From: Prosthecobacter sp. SYSU 5D2
GTDB taxonomy: Bacteria; Verrucomicrobiota; Verrucomicrobiia; Verrucomicrobiales; Verrucomicrobiaceae
Length of the DNA: 64,000 nt
Assembly (NCBI RefSeq): GCF_039655865.1
Contig: NZ_JBBYXL010000014.1
Coordinates: forward strand, 1-64,000
Reading direction: 5' to 3'
Position numbers and translations under genes: made by a program. The notes beneath the pieces are model-generated. The model made no database searches. It was given only the letters and a program-made list of their open reading frames with translations, and was not told where the DNA came from. This document shows, piece by piece, positions 8,073-17,400 of this stretch. Numbering within the stretch: position 1 is the first letter of the stretch; every line of letters starts with the position of its first letter.

Positions 8073-8885
8073 ATGTGGAACACCATCCAGACATTCCAGG
8101 ACATCAAGCTTGAAAAGACGGCCGACGGGATCGGCAAGCTCACGATCAACCGACCGGAGGTGCGCAATGCGTTCCGCCCGCAGACGGTGAAGGAGATGCT
8201 CATCGCGCTGGATCTGCTGCATGAGGACCGGGAGGTGGGGGTGATCATCCTTTGTGGTGAAGGGCCGCTGGCCTTCTGCTCCGGTGGTGACCAAAAGGTG
8301 CGGGGTGATGCAGGGTACATCGGTGATGATGGCGTGCCGCGGCTGAACATTCTGGATGTGCAGCGCAAGATCCGTACGCTGCCGAAACCGGTGGTGGCGA
8401 TGGTGGCGGGATACGCCATCGGCGGCGGCCATGTGCTGCATGTGGTGTGTGACCTGACCATTGCGGCGGACAATGCCCGTTTCGGCCAGACAGGTCCCAA
8501 GGTGGGCTCTTTTGACGGCGGGCTTGGCTCAAGCTATCTGGCGCGCATTGTCGGCCAAAAGAAGGCCCGGGAGATCTGGTACCTGTGCCGTCAGTATGAT
8601 GCGCAGCAGGCGCTGGACATGGGACTGGTGAACACGGTGGTGCCGCTGGAGAAACTGGAGGAAGAGACGGTCAAATGGTGCCGCGAGATGCTGGAGCACA
8701 GCCCGCTGGCGCTCCGCTGCCTGAAGGCTTCCCTGAATGCCGATTGCGACGGCCAGATGGGTCTTCTGGACCTGGCTGGCAATGCGACGCTGCTCTATTA
8801 CATGAGCGAGGAGGCCAAAGAGGGCAAGAATGCCTTTGTGGAGAAGCGGAAGCCGGATTTTGGCCAGTTTCCGAGGCTGCCTTGA
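8073..8885 (+). CDS. menB: 1,4-Dihydroxy-2-naphthoyl-CoA synthase (MenB)
   Basis: Crotonase-fold enzyme that cyclises o-succinylbenzoyl-CoA to DHNA-CoA. MenB hallmarks are present: [12 protein letters not shown] near the N-terminus, [11 protein letters not shown], the oxyanion-hole segment [11 protein letters not shown], and [13 protein letters not shown] containing the MenB-type catalytic Asp. It ends [11 protein letters not shown], like typical MenB C-termini. The ATG at 8073 gives 270 residues, the normal length; the frame extends upstream to 7968 but only through repeat sequence. It lies 5 kb from menA-C-E on the opposite strand, so the pathway is clustered but not one operon. Confidence 0.95.
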   Translation: MWNTIQTFQDIKLEKTADGIGKLTINRPEVRNAFRPQTVKEMLIALDLLHEDREVGVIILCGEGPLAFCSGGDQKVRGDAGYIGDDGVPRLNILDVQRKIRTLPKPVVAMVAGYAIGGGHVLHVVCDLTIAADNARFGQTGPKVGSFDGGLGSSYLARIVGQKKAREIWYLCRQYDAQQALDMGLVNTVVPLEKLEEETVKWCREMLEHSPLALRCLKASLNADCDGQMGLLDLAGNATLLYYMSEEAKEGKNAFVEKRKPDFGQFPRLP

Positions 8886-8900
8886 TGGGTATAAGCCTGA

Positions 8901-10295
8901 TTATTTGATCGGCGGCAATTTCTCCTCAAGCACGGTGCGCAGCTCTTTGAGTATGGCTGCATGCTGAGGGTCATGGGCGAGGTTGGTGTATTCGCGGGGG
9001 TCGTTGTCGTGATCGTATAGCTCGATGCCGTTGCGGCCTTCGTCCCATTCGGTGCAGCGCCAGCGGAGGGTGCGGATGCTGCGGCCCCAGAACTCGGCCT
9101 CGGGGCCGCGTCGGGCCTGAGTGAAGGCGCCTTCATGGATGGCTGTGGAGGGGGTATTCAATATGGGTTTGAGACTCTTGCCCTGCACATGGGAGGGGAT
9201 GGGGATGCCGGTGAGGTCGCAGAGGGTTGGGTAGATATCCAGGAGCTCGGCGAGGCTGCCGCTGCTCTGGCCATTGCCCTTCATGCCAGGGGCGGAGATG
9301 ATGAGGGGCACGGCGGCGCTTTCCTCAAAAAGGCTGCGTTTATGCCACAGCTCATGCTCGCCCAGATGCCAGCCGTGGTCGCTGGTGAAGACGACGACGG
9401 TGTTCTCTAGCAGGCCTTGTGCTTTCAAGTCGGCCATCAGGCGGCCAACCTGGGCATCCACATAACTGACGCAGGCCAGGTAGGCGCGGATGGCGGCGCG
9501 GCGCTGCTCAGGGGTGGCGGTCATCGTATAACCCGGAACGGAACCGTTACGGGCAGGCAGGGGGATGTCATCCACATCATTCGCGGGGGCCTCCGGCAGG
9601 GTGATGCTGTCCACGGGAAACAGGTCGAAATATTTGGCAGGAGCCACGAAGGGCGTGTGCGGGCGGTGAAAGCCAACGGCGAGGAAGAAGGGCTTGTCAG
9701 CATCACGCTTCTTCAACCAGTCCATGGCGATGGCGGTATGGGCTCCGTCCACGAGCTGGTCATCACCGCCCGGAATCTCCTGCCAGCCGATGCCCTTTTT
9801 CTTGCCGGTCTTGACCGTGACGATGGATTCACGAGATGGTGGATAGGGACGCTCGTCTTCGAATGGGGTGCCGAAGTCCCAGGCTTCGGGATCATCCTTG
9901 CTCTCCAGGCCGGTAGGGATGCCGAGGTGGAAGATCTTACCGGAACGGGCGGTGGCATAGCCCTGCTGGCGGAAATGATGCGGCAGGGTGAGCACGCCGG
10001 GAACATTGTCGTAGAGGACGTCGGCATTGTCAGTGACGCGTGTTTTGTTAGGCCGCAGGCCGCTCATCATGGAGGCGCGGGAGGGATTGCAGTGAGGGAA
10101 CTGGCAGTAGGCGCGGCTAAAGAGCACGCCTTTTTTGGCCAGATCATCCAGGTGCGGTGTCTGGGCTTCTGAATGTCCGTAGCAGCTGAGCGTGGAGGCG
10201 AGGTCATCCGCCATGAGCAGCAGCACATTGGGGCGGGAATCCGCTGCGCATAAGCTGGAGCCGAGGCAGAGGAGGAGGGCGAGGAGACGCTTCAT
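8901..10295 (-). CDS. Secreted sulfatase, iduronate-2-sulfatase-like
   Basis: Formylglycine-dependent type I sulfatase of 464 residues. A cleavable signal peptide (MKRLLALLLCLGSSLCAAD) is followed by RPNVLLLMADD with metal ligands D30/D31. The maturation motif C69-N-P-S-R, in the full CxPxRxxxxSG context, supplies the catalytic formylglycine. The later HGWHLGEHELWHK and DHGWHLG residues fit the iduronate-2-sulfatase subgroup. It probably removes sulfate esters from glycans in the periplasm or outside the cell. It lies downstream of the propeller and DUF1080 genes on the same strand and would need a maturase such as the radical-SAM enzyme at about 30 kb. Actual substrate unknown. Confidence 0.9.
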   Translation of the reverse strand: MKRLLALLLCLGSSLCAADSRPNVLLLMADDLASTLSCYGHSEAQTPHLDDLAKKGVLFSRAYCQFPHCNPSRASMMSGLRPNKTRVTDNADVLYDNVPGVLTLPHHFRQQGYATARSGKIFHLGIPTGLESKDDPEAWDFGTPFEDERPYPPSRESIVTVKTGKKKGIGWQEIPGGDDQLVDGAHTAIAMDWLKKRDADKPFFLAVGFHRPHTPFVAPAKYFDLFPVDSITLPEAPANDVDDIPLPARNGSVPGYTMTATPEQRRAAIRAYLACVSYVDAQVGRLMADLKAQGLLENTVVVFTSDHGWHLGEHELWHKRSLFEESAAVPLIISAPGMKGNGQSSGSLAELLDIYPTLCDLTGIPIPSHVQGKSLKPILNTPSTAIHEGAFTQARRGPEAEFWGRSIRTLRWRCTEWDEGRNGIELYDHDNDPREYTNLAHDPQHAAILKELRTVLEEKLPPIK

Positions 10296-10360
10296 AGATC
10301 CGCTGTGAACGTATGGGCTGCGTCACTTTATCAGGGACTTGGCAAGTCCCACTCCTTGGC

Positions 10361-11869
10361 TCACTTGGGGATCTCGTTGAGAGTGTAGTAGGCGACGGGG
10401 TGCAGTACGGGATGGCCCTGGGTGTTCTTGACGCCGTCAAGATGCAACTCATGCACATGGCCCTGGGTGAGGGGCGAGAGGGTCAAGTAAACGGATTTGC
10501 CATCGGGGGCGACTTGGGCGCGGGTGATCTTGGGGATGATTTCGTCCACTTCGGGTCCGCCGTAGTCTTCGCGATAGGCATAGGTGAACTCGCGCATGGA
10601 ATAGCTGGCGACATCGCCTGCGGTTTTGGCATCCACGGGCTGGGTGAAGGTAAGTTCAAAGCCATCGGGCTTGGCGCGCATTTCATGAATTTCGAAAGGC
10701 GTCTTGCCGGTCCACTCGAGCTTTTCAAAGCAGAAGGGTTTGCCGCCACGGGCACCCCAGCCACGGTCGCTGCCACCGGTGTAAAGGCGGCCCTCGGCAT
10801 CCAGACGACCGCCAATGAGACCGCTGGAGAAGTCGCCCCGGAAGGGAATGACAACGCCCTGTTTGATGCCATTGACAGTTTCCAGGAAAACGCGGCTGAT
10901 GTTGCTATGACTTTGGTCGGCGACGAAAAGCTGGTTTTGGAAAGGGCCAAATTTGCCCTGGGTTTCATCGCAAAGGATGAAGGTGGGCGAGTTGCCGATC
11001 TTGCCATGAACGAGGTAAACGGCCGGGGGGAGGAGTTCCTTGATGCGCTTGCGCTCCAGGATCATGCGGTCATTGTCGCCAGCGGGATTAAACTGACCAC
11101 GTTTGCGGTCACCAAGGAAGGCTTCTTTGACTGGGTCCAATGGGCGGGGACCCATATTCGGGGCGATGGAATACCATTCGTTGCCGCCAGGATGGCCTTG
11201 GAAAGAGCCTGGGACGAGATGCTGAAGCGTGGATGAACCATGCCAGGGCCCCTGGTTGTCCACGTAATAGACCTCGCCATCTGCATCGAATCCGACGCCA
11301 CCGGGACTGCGGATGCCGCTGGCGGTGGGAACCATGCTGCCGTCCGGCTTGACGCGCAGCGCCCAGCCACGAAAGGGCACCTTGCTGGTGAAGGAACCGG
11401 TGAGGCAGAGGGTGACCCAGAGGTCGCCGCTTTTGTCGAAACGGCTGCCGAGAGCGTATTCGTGGTAGTCACCGGAGACGCCCCAGGCATCGTTGAAGTT
11501 TTCAAAGACATCGGCGCGGCCATCGCCATCTTCATCCTTGATGCGGGTAATTTCATAACGGGTGGTGGCGTATAAAGCGCCGTCCTTATAGCCCAGGCCC
11601 AGGACTTCATGAAGGCCGGAAGCGAAGAGCTTATATCCGACTTTGGCAGGGTCTGCCTGCTGGGCATTGGAGACGAGCCAGATCTCTCCACGTCGGGTGC
11701 CCAAGGCGAGGCGGTCGTCCGGAAGAAGTTCAATGGAGCCTACCTCCATGGCGGTCTCTGTGGGCGTGGTGAAGGTGGTTATTTTGTAATAGTCTGCTTC
11801 GACAGGATCGGCTGAGAAGAGAGGGAGGGCGAGTGTGGAAAGCAGAGAAAGGAAAAGGACGGATTTCAT
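10361..11869 (-). CDS. Secreted beta-propeller protein of PVC type
   Basis: A signal peptide (MKSVLFLSLLSTLALPLFSAD) precedes a propeller-like region with repeated short strands, including KDEDGDGRADVFENF (a calcium-binding-like DxDxDG loop), GSRFDKSGDLWVTLC and GIRSPGGVGFDADGEVYY. A C-terminal beta-rich domain follows. It resembles the large membrane-bound-dehydrogenase-like propellers of Planctomycetes and Verrucomicrobia, here without a CxxCH haem motif. Its neighbour upstream encodes DUF1080, cupredoxin, PA14 and a DUF6797-like C-terminus, and in related organisms these modules commonly occur together. The role is probably extracytoplasmic redox or carbohydrate chemistry; the exact reaction is unknown. 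Confidence 0.75.
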   Translation of the reverse strand: MKSVLFLSLLSTLALPLFSADPVEADYYKITTFTTPTETAMEVGSIELLPDDRLALGTRRGEIWLVSNAQQADPAKVGYKLFASGLHEVLGLGYKDGALYATTRYEITRIKDEDGDGRADVFENFNDAWGVSGDYHEYALGSRFDKSGDLWVTLCLTGSFTSKVPFRGWALRVKPDGSMVPTASGIRSPGGVGFDADGEVYYVDNQGPWHGSSTLQHLVPGSFQGHPGGNEWYSIAPNMGPRPLDPVKEAFLGDRKRGQFNPAGDNDRMILERKRIKELLPPAVYLVHGKIGNSPTFILCDETQGKFGPFQNQLFVADQSHSNISRVFLETVNGIKQGVVIPFRGDFSSGLIGGRLDAEGRLYTGGSDRGWGARGGKPFCFEKLEWTGKTPFEIHEMRAKPDGFELTFTQPVDAKTAGDVASYSMREFTYAYREDYGGPEVDEIIPKITRAQVAPDGKSVYLTLSPLTQGHVHELHLDGVKNTQGHPVLHPVAYYTLNEIPK

Positions 11870-11926
11870 GAATGATCAAATGTTAGGCACTGAAGCCAGG
11901 TTTGAAGAATTTCTTCATTGGAACCG

Positions 11927-14281
11927 TTACTGGGGCCAGGAGTAGGTGACGGTGATTTCGTTTCCGGCGACGGGGAGGAGGAGGTTGTCTCCGACGATGC
12001 GGGCACCGGGGGCAGTGATGCGGAGTTTGTTTTCGAAACTCCGGCCTTCGAGTTTGAGCAGGCCGCCATCCACCCAGAAGGTGCCGTCCACGGATTCGAT
12101 CTTGCCGGTGGCAAGGCGGAGGAAGGTGTTCTTGGGGACGGTGCCGTCGAGCTTGAGCTTGCGGACGAGTTTGTCAGTGGCGGCGACGCTGCGGTCCTCC
12201 ACTTTGAGGCCGTTCCATTCATACATGAAGGTGGGGTACCTTTGGGCATCCAGGCGGTAACCTTTCCAGGCATAACCGGGGGCGCGATCCACAGTGGCGG
12301 GCCAGGGGGAATCCGGTGTGGGCAGAATGGCGAAGGGCTGGCCAAAGGCGGGACTGAGGACATCGTATCCGAGCGGTGGCTGGTAACCACCGCCACGGCT
12401 GTTCCAGTGTTTGGAGGCATCGATAAATGCGCCGCGCCAGACAAGGGCGAGGTTCATCTGCTCGGCGCTCCAGGCGAGGCTGACGCCGCCGGGATAACCC
12501 ACGGCAATACCGCGATTACCCGCACCGGCGATGAAGTTGCGATACACGACGGGCTCGTCTTTGACGATGAGAGGGATGGGGTCAAAGTCCTTGGCCTTTT
12601 TGGCCTTGGCACCTTTTTCCCAGCCTTTGGGCCGCCAGGTGGAAAGCGGGGTGACATCGAAGCTGGCCCCTTTCCAGGCGGCGAAGACGGCAATGTCTCC
12701 CTGGGCCTGGAAGTATTCGAGACGGAACTCATGGGGACCGGCTTCAAGCTGAGTGCTGCCTTCTTTGATATCGGAGGGGTGGATGCCGTCATGCTCGACA
12801 ACCGTCTTGCCATCAATCATGAGGCGGACGCCGTCGTCACCGGCGGTGTAAAAACGATAGCTGCCTTTGCGGGGTGCATTGAGTTTGCCGGTGAAGACGA
12901 CACCGAACTCGTTCTTGTAATCGTCCAGCTTGATCTGGACAAGGTTGTCTTCAACGACGCCCTGGCGGTGTGGGGTGAGTTTGGAAAAATCGGGCAGCTT
13001 GTCCCAGGCACCGAGATAGAGGGCGAACTTGAGATCCTGCAATCCTTTACCCAATGGCAGGACTTTCATCTTGCCGTTCATGGTGAGGGCGTGGCCGGGG
13101 AAGGTGCAGACGAAAGGATAGTCGCCGTTTTTTTCAGGAGCGATGAAGGTGAGGGTGTCGGTCTCGTGCGGGTTGAGCATCTTGGAGTGGAGCCAGATGC
13201 TTTTGTCATCGGGCACCCAGTTGCGCTTGAGGGCGGCCTCGGGGTCCTCCATCTGCTTCATGGCCATGAGGGCGGTGTCGGTACCGGGCTGACAGAAGAC
13301 GATGTTATGAGGGAGGTCATCGCCATTTTCGAAGATGAGTTTCACGGGTTCGCCAGGGCGCACGGTGAACTCGGTCTGGTCATACTTCATCTGGGCGGTC
13401 ATCGTTTTGAGACGAATGATTTGGGCCTTGGCGGCGGGAGTTTTAGCTGGTGGGACCTTGGCGGCGACTTGTTTCTTTTTTGCTGGGGCGGAAGCGGCTG
13501 GTTTGGCGGGGGCTTTGGTGCCGGCTTTGTCGGAATCCACAATGAGGGGTCGCAGCCAGATGTTGCGATAGCGGACAGGATTCAGGTGGTCCTGGAGGAA
13601 GAGGTCGCCCTCCTGGAGGGTGCTCTCGAATTCGCGCATGTAATGCACAACGACGCCGTTGTGGATCACGGTCAGGCGGGCCTTGCCACCGTCTTTGGGG
13701 CGCTCGAAAAAGATGTCGTAAGTCTGCCATTCGCCCGGTTTGCGGCTGGCATTGACCATGGGAGGATAATTTTTGTACAGACCGGCAGCCTGGCCATCGG
13801 GATAGGTGTCATTCTGGTAGGAATCCAGCACCTGGATCTCCGGGAAGCCTCCAATGAAGACGCCGCTGTTTCCCCTGCCCTGGCCATTGCCGACGACCTC
13901 GACAGGTGTGGCCCACTCGATGTGAAGCTGGTAATCGCCTTGGAATTTTTCCTTGGTGCGGAGGCCGCCGCTGCGGGGAGTGATTTCCATGTAGCCGTTT
14001 TCGACCTTCCAGAGAGGTTCGTCACCCGGAGGGGAGTCTTTGCGTGGCTCACGCTTCCATTGGGAAAGATCCTTGCCGTCAAAGAGGACGATGGCATCGG
14101 AGGGGGCGGCACCGGCTCTTTCCTGGGTGCTGAAGCCGGGCGGGGTGATGACGGGGGGCCGAGGGCGCTGCAAGTCATTCGCCCGATAGACGCCGCCGGG
14201 TGTCATGGGCTGTTCTTTCTTTTTGTCGGCCGCCTGGAGGCTGGTGGCCAAACTGAGGATCAGGAGGAAGGAAAAACGCAT
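11927..14281 (-). CDS. Secreted DUF1080-cupredoxin-PA14-DUF6797-like multidomain protein
   Basis: After a signal peptide (MRFSFLLILSLATSLQA) come four modules. A DUF1080/3-keto-disaccharide-hydrolase-like lectin fold (~40-230) includes IVLFDGKDLSQW and GNSGVFIGG. A linker rich in Ala/Lys/Pro follows. An azurin-like cupredoxin (~290-395) has type-1 copper ligand candidates in LPHNIVF and FVCTFPGHALTM. A PA14 carbohydrate-binding module (~405-540) includes FYTAGDDGVRLMIDG. The C-terminal ~200 residues resemble DUF6797. I took the ATG at 14281 because it begins a standard signal peptide; the open frame starts at a TTG at 14302. It is the first gene of a minus-strand block with the propeller and the sulfatase. 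It probably acts on or binds extracellular glycans with a copper redox centre, which is inference. Confidence 0.82.
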   Translation of the reverse strand: MRFSFLLILSLATSLQAADKKKEQPMTPGGVYRANDLQRPRPPVITPPGFSTQERAGAAPSDAIVLFDGKDLSQWKREPRKDSPPGDEPLWKVENGYMEITPRSGGLRTKEKFQGDYQLHIEWATPVEVVGNGQGRGNSGVFIGGFPEIQVLDSYQNDTYPDGQAAGLYKNYPPMVNASRKPGEWQTYDIFFERPKDGGKARLTVIHNGVVVHYMREFESTLQEGDLFLQDHLNPVRYRNIWLRPLIVDSDKAGTKAPAKPAASAPAKKKQVAAKVPPAKTPAAKAQIIRLKTMTAQMKYDQTEFTVRPGEPVKLIFENGDDLPHNIVFCQPGTDTALMAMKQMEDPEAALKRNWVPDDKSIWLHSKMLNPHETDTLTFIAPEKNGDYPFVCTFPGHALTMNGKMKVLPLGKGLQDLKFALYLGAWDKLPDFSKLTPHRQGVVEDNLVQIKLDDYKNEFGVVFTGKLNAPRKGSYRFYTAGDDGVRLMIDGKTVVEHDGIHPSDIKEGSTQLEAGPHEFRLEYFQAQGDIAVFAAWKGASFDVTPLSTWRPKGWEKGAKAKKAKDFDPIPLIVKDEPVVYRNFIAGAGNRGIAVGYPGGVSLAWSAEQMNLALVWRGAFIDASKHWNSRGGGYQPPLGYDVLSPAFGQPFAILPTPDSPWPATVDRAPGYAWKGYRLDAQRYPTFMYEWNGLKVEDRSVAATDKLVRKLKLDGTVPKNTFLRLATGKIESVDGTFWVDGGLLKLEGRSFENKLRITAPGARIVGDNLLLPVAGNEITVTYSWPQ

Positions 14282-14346
14282 GATGAAAGTGGGGGCAGAC
14301 AACGGGAGGTGGGGAGGGATTCTATCTGGGAACGGGGATGGGATTG

Positions 14347-14374
14347 ATGACTTATGATTTACGATTTATGACTT
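14347..14374. repeat. Four-unit heptanucleotide direct repeat
   Basis: Four consecutive 7-base units read ATGACTT, ATGATTT, ACGATTT, ATGACTT in the 188-base divergent intergenic region. The A+T-rich array contrasts with GC-rich surroundings. It could be a short tandem repeat or a regulatory site for one of the flanking divergent genes. Confidence 0.6.
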
Positions 14375-14469
14375 GGGAATGGAGTAGTTCCCCCTCGCAT
14401 CGTCACGCGGGCAGAGAGTCTTTGCTTCCCTGCAATGACTTGGGGCTGGGAAGCGTTGATTAGGGCTTC

Positions 14470-17400
14470 ATGAAATGCGTTTTCCTTTTCCTTTGTCTGA
14501 CTGCCCTTCCCTGCTTTGCTGCTGACTGGCCAATGTGGCGGTATGATGCGGGACGGACAGCGGCGTCTGATGAGGTGCTGCCGGAGGGGCTGGAACTGCA
14601 ATGGGAGCGGGTGGAGTCCCCGAGGGAGCAGGTGTGGGATGATCCGCTGAACCACGACCTGATGCCGTATGACCGGATCTTTGAACCGGTGGTGATGGGC
14701 GGGAAGATGTTCATCGGCTATAATGACCGGGACAAGGTGGTGGCGCTGGACCTGGAGACGGGGGCGAAGGTGTGGACTTTTTACACGGGTGGGCCGGTGC
14801 GGCTGCCACCGGTGTGCTGGGAGGGAAAGGTGTATTTCACCAGCGATGATGGGCACCTCTATTGTGTGAAGGCGGAGGATGGGAGCAAGGTGTGGTCCTT
14901 TAGCGCGGCACCTTCTGCCATGAAGACGCTGGGGAACATGCGGCTGATCTCCGCCTGGCCTGCGCGCGGCGGCCCGGTGATCAAGGATGGGAAGGTCTAT
15001 TTTGCAGCGAGCATCTGGCCGTTTATGGGGACGTTTTTATATGCGCTGGATGCAAACAGCGGTGAGGTGGTGTGGGTGAATGACGGGACGGGAGCGGATT
15101 TCATCAAACAGCCGCACAGTGCCGCAGCCTTTGCTGGCGTAGCCCCGCAAGGGGCGCTGGTGGCCACGAAAGATACCCTGCTGGTGCCTGGCGGCCGGTC
15201 CGTTCCCGCAGGATTCGACCTGTCCACGGGGGAACTGCGCTACTTTCACCTGAACGACGGCGGCAAGGGCAACGGAGGTTCGTTTGTGGCGGCCGGAGAG
15301 AAGTATTTTTATGTGCATACCCGCGAGCGCGGAGTGCGGGTCTATGATCTAAAAACTGGCACCGCAGGGAAGTCCACCATGAATGAACCGGTGATCGTAG
15401 GAGACCGCTTGTATGCGGCGAAGGTGACGGAGAAAGACGATCCGGTTGTGCAGGCACTGGGCACCAGCGAGAAGGTGCTGTGGGAGGTGAAGGCGGATGG
15501 CAGCGGGGACCTGATCCAGGCGGGCGGGCATCTGTATGCGGCGGGGAAAAAGACCCTGTCGGCCATCGAGCTGCCGAAGTCTGACAAGGACAAGGCGCGG
15601 GTGGCCTGGACGCTGCCGGTGGAAGGGAACGTGCAGAGGCTGCTGGCGTCGAACGGCAAGCTCGTGGCAGTGACGCTGGACGGACGCATCCAGGTGTATG
15701 GCCAGGGAAAGAAAACCGGGCGGCTGGTGGTGGAGCCTATGTCCATGAATATGAGGGATGCGGAGGCGGAAAAACTGGCGAAAACTCTGGTGGAAAAGGT
15801 GCAGGACGAGGGCGGGCATTGTCTGGTTTATGGACTGGGCAGCATAGGGCTGGTGAATGCGCTGCTGAGCACCACGGACATGCAGATCACGGTGGTGGAT
15901 CCGGATGCTGAGCAGGTGGAACTGGCGCGCAAGGCCTATGATGAAAGCGGGATGCTGGGCAAGCGGATCACTTTTCATGCAGGCGATGCGCTGTCCTTCC
16001 AGGCACCGCCGTATTTCGCGCATGGGGTGGTGGTGAGCCCGGAGATGTCTGAGCTGATGAGCCGGCCGGAAATGCTGAAAGCGGCGTATGCCTCCGTGAG
16101 GCCGTATGGAGGCATCTTATTGTGGCTGGGGGAGAAGGCTCCGGATGTGAGCGGACTGGAAAAGGCGCGGGTGGAGGCGGTGGACGGTCAGCAGCTTATT
16201 ATTCGTGAAGGGGCGCTGCCAGGTGCAGCGGACTGGACACACCAGTATGGGGACATCGGTAATACGGTGAAGTCCAACGACAGCCGTGTGCGTGCTCCGC
16301 TGGGAGTACTCTGGTTTGGCGGAAGCTCCAATATGGATGTGCTGCCTCGGCATGGCCATGGTCCGCCTGAGCAGGTGGTGGGCGGCCGCCTGTACATCCA
16401 GGGGATGCACAGCTTCAGCGCACGGGATGTTTATACGGGCCGCGTGATCTGGCAGCATGACTTCAAGGACCTGGGCACCTTTGGCATCTATTATAACGAG
16501 ACCTATGAGGACACGCCGCTGAGCACCGCGTATAACCAAAAGCATATTCCCGGGGCGAATGGCCGGGGCACCAACTATGCGGCGACGGAGGAGGCCGTCT
16601 ATGTGGCGGTGCACGGGGAATGCCACATGCTGGATTCACGCACAGGTGAGCTGATGAAGAAAATCCCGATTCGTGAAGAAAAGGGAGATCCGGCGCAATG
16701 GGCCTTCATCGGAGTGCTGGAAGACCTGCTTATCGGCGGGGATGACTTTGCCCACTTCAGCTTGCAATTGGGCGGCGTAAAAAGCCGCACGCAGGCTCCC
16801 ATTGAAGATTACTCCGCCAGCGCAGGCCTGGCGGTCTATGACCGGCATAGTGGCAAGCTGCTCTGGCGGGTAAAGGCCAAACACAGTTTTCTGCACAATG
16901 GCATCGTAGCAGGCAATGGGCGGATCTACTGCCTGGACAAGCTAACCACCCATGCCGAAGGCCTGCTCAAACGCCGCGGTCGTGACCTGCCGAAGGACTA
17001 CCGAATTGTGGCGCTGGATGCCCGCACAGGCGAAACGCTCTGGGAGCAGGAAAAGGATCTCTTTGGCACCTGGCTGGGCTATTCCGCCGAGCATGACCTG
17101 CTGCTACAAGCCGGCGCCAAAGCCAGCGACCGCCTGTCCACAGAAGTGGGAGACGGCATGATCGCCTACCACGGAAAAAATGGCGCAGTAAGGTGGCAGG
17201 ACCTTGAGCGGGAATATACCGGCCCCTGTATCCTGCATAATGAACTCATCCTGACGGGGGCGAATTCGTATAGCAAATCCGGCGGCGCCTTTAACCTGCT
17301 GACCGGAGAAGATCATTTGGTCAAAAATCCGCTCACAGGCAAAATGGAGCCGTGGCGGCTGAACCGCACGTATGGCTGCAACACGATCATCGCCAGCGAA

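Noticed and set aside
11918..14347. An 809-codon open frame antisense to the DUF1080 gene, and many similar long antisense frames
   Set aside because: High GC content depletes stop codons. The sense frame has domains, signal peptide and metal ligands, while the antisense frame is compositionally biased (Gly/Glu/Val-rich) and lacks motifs.
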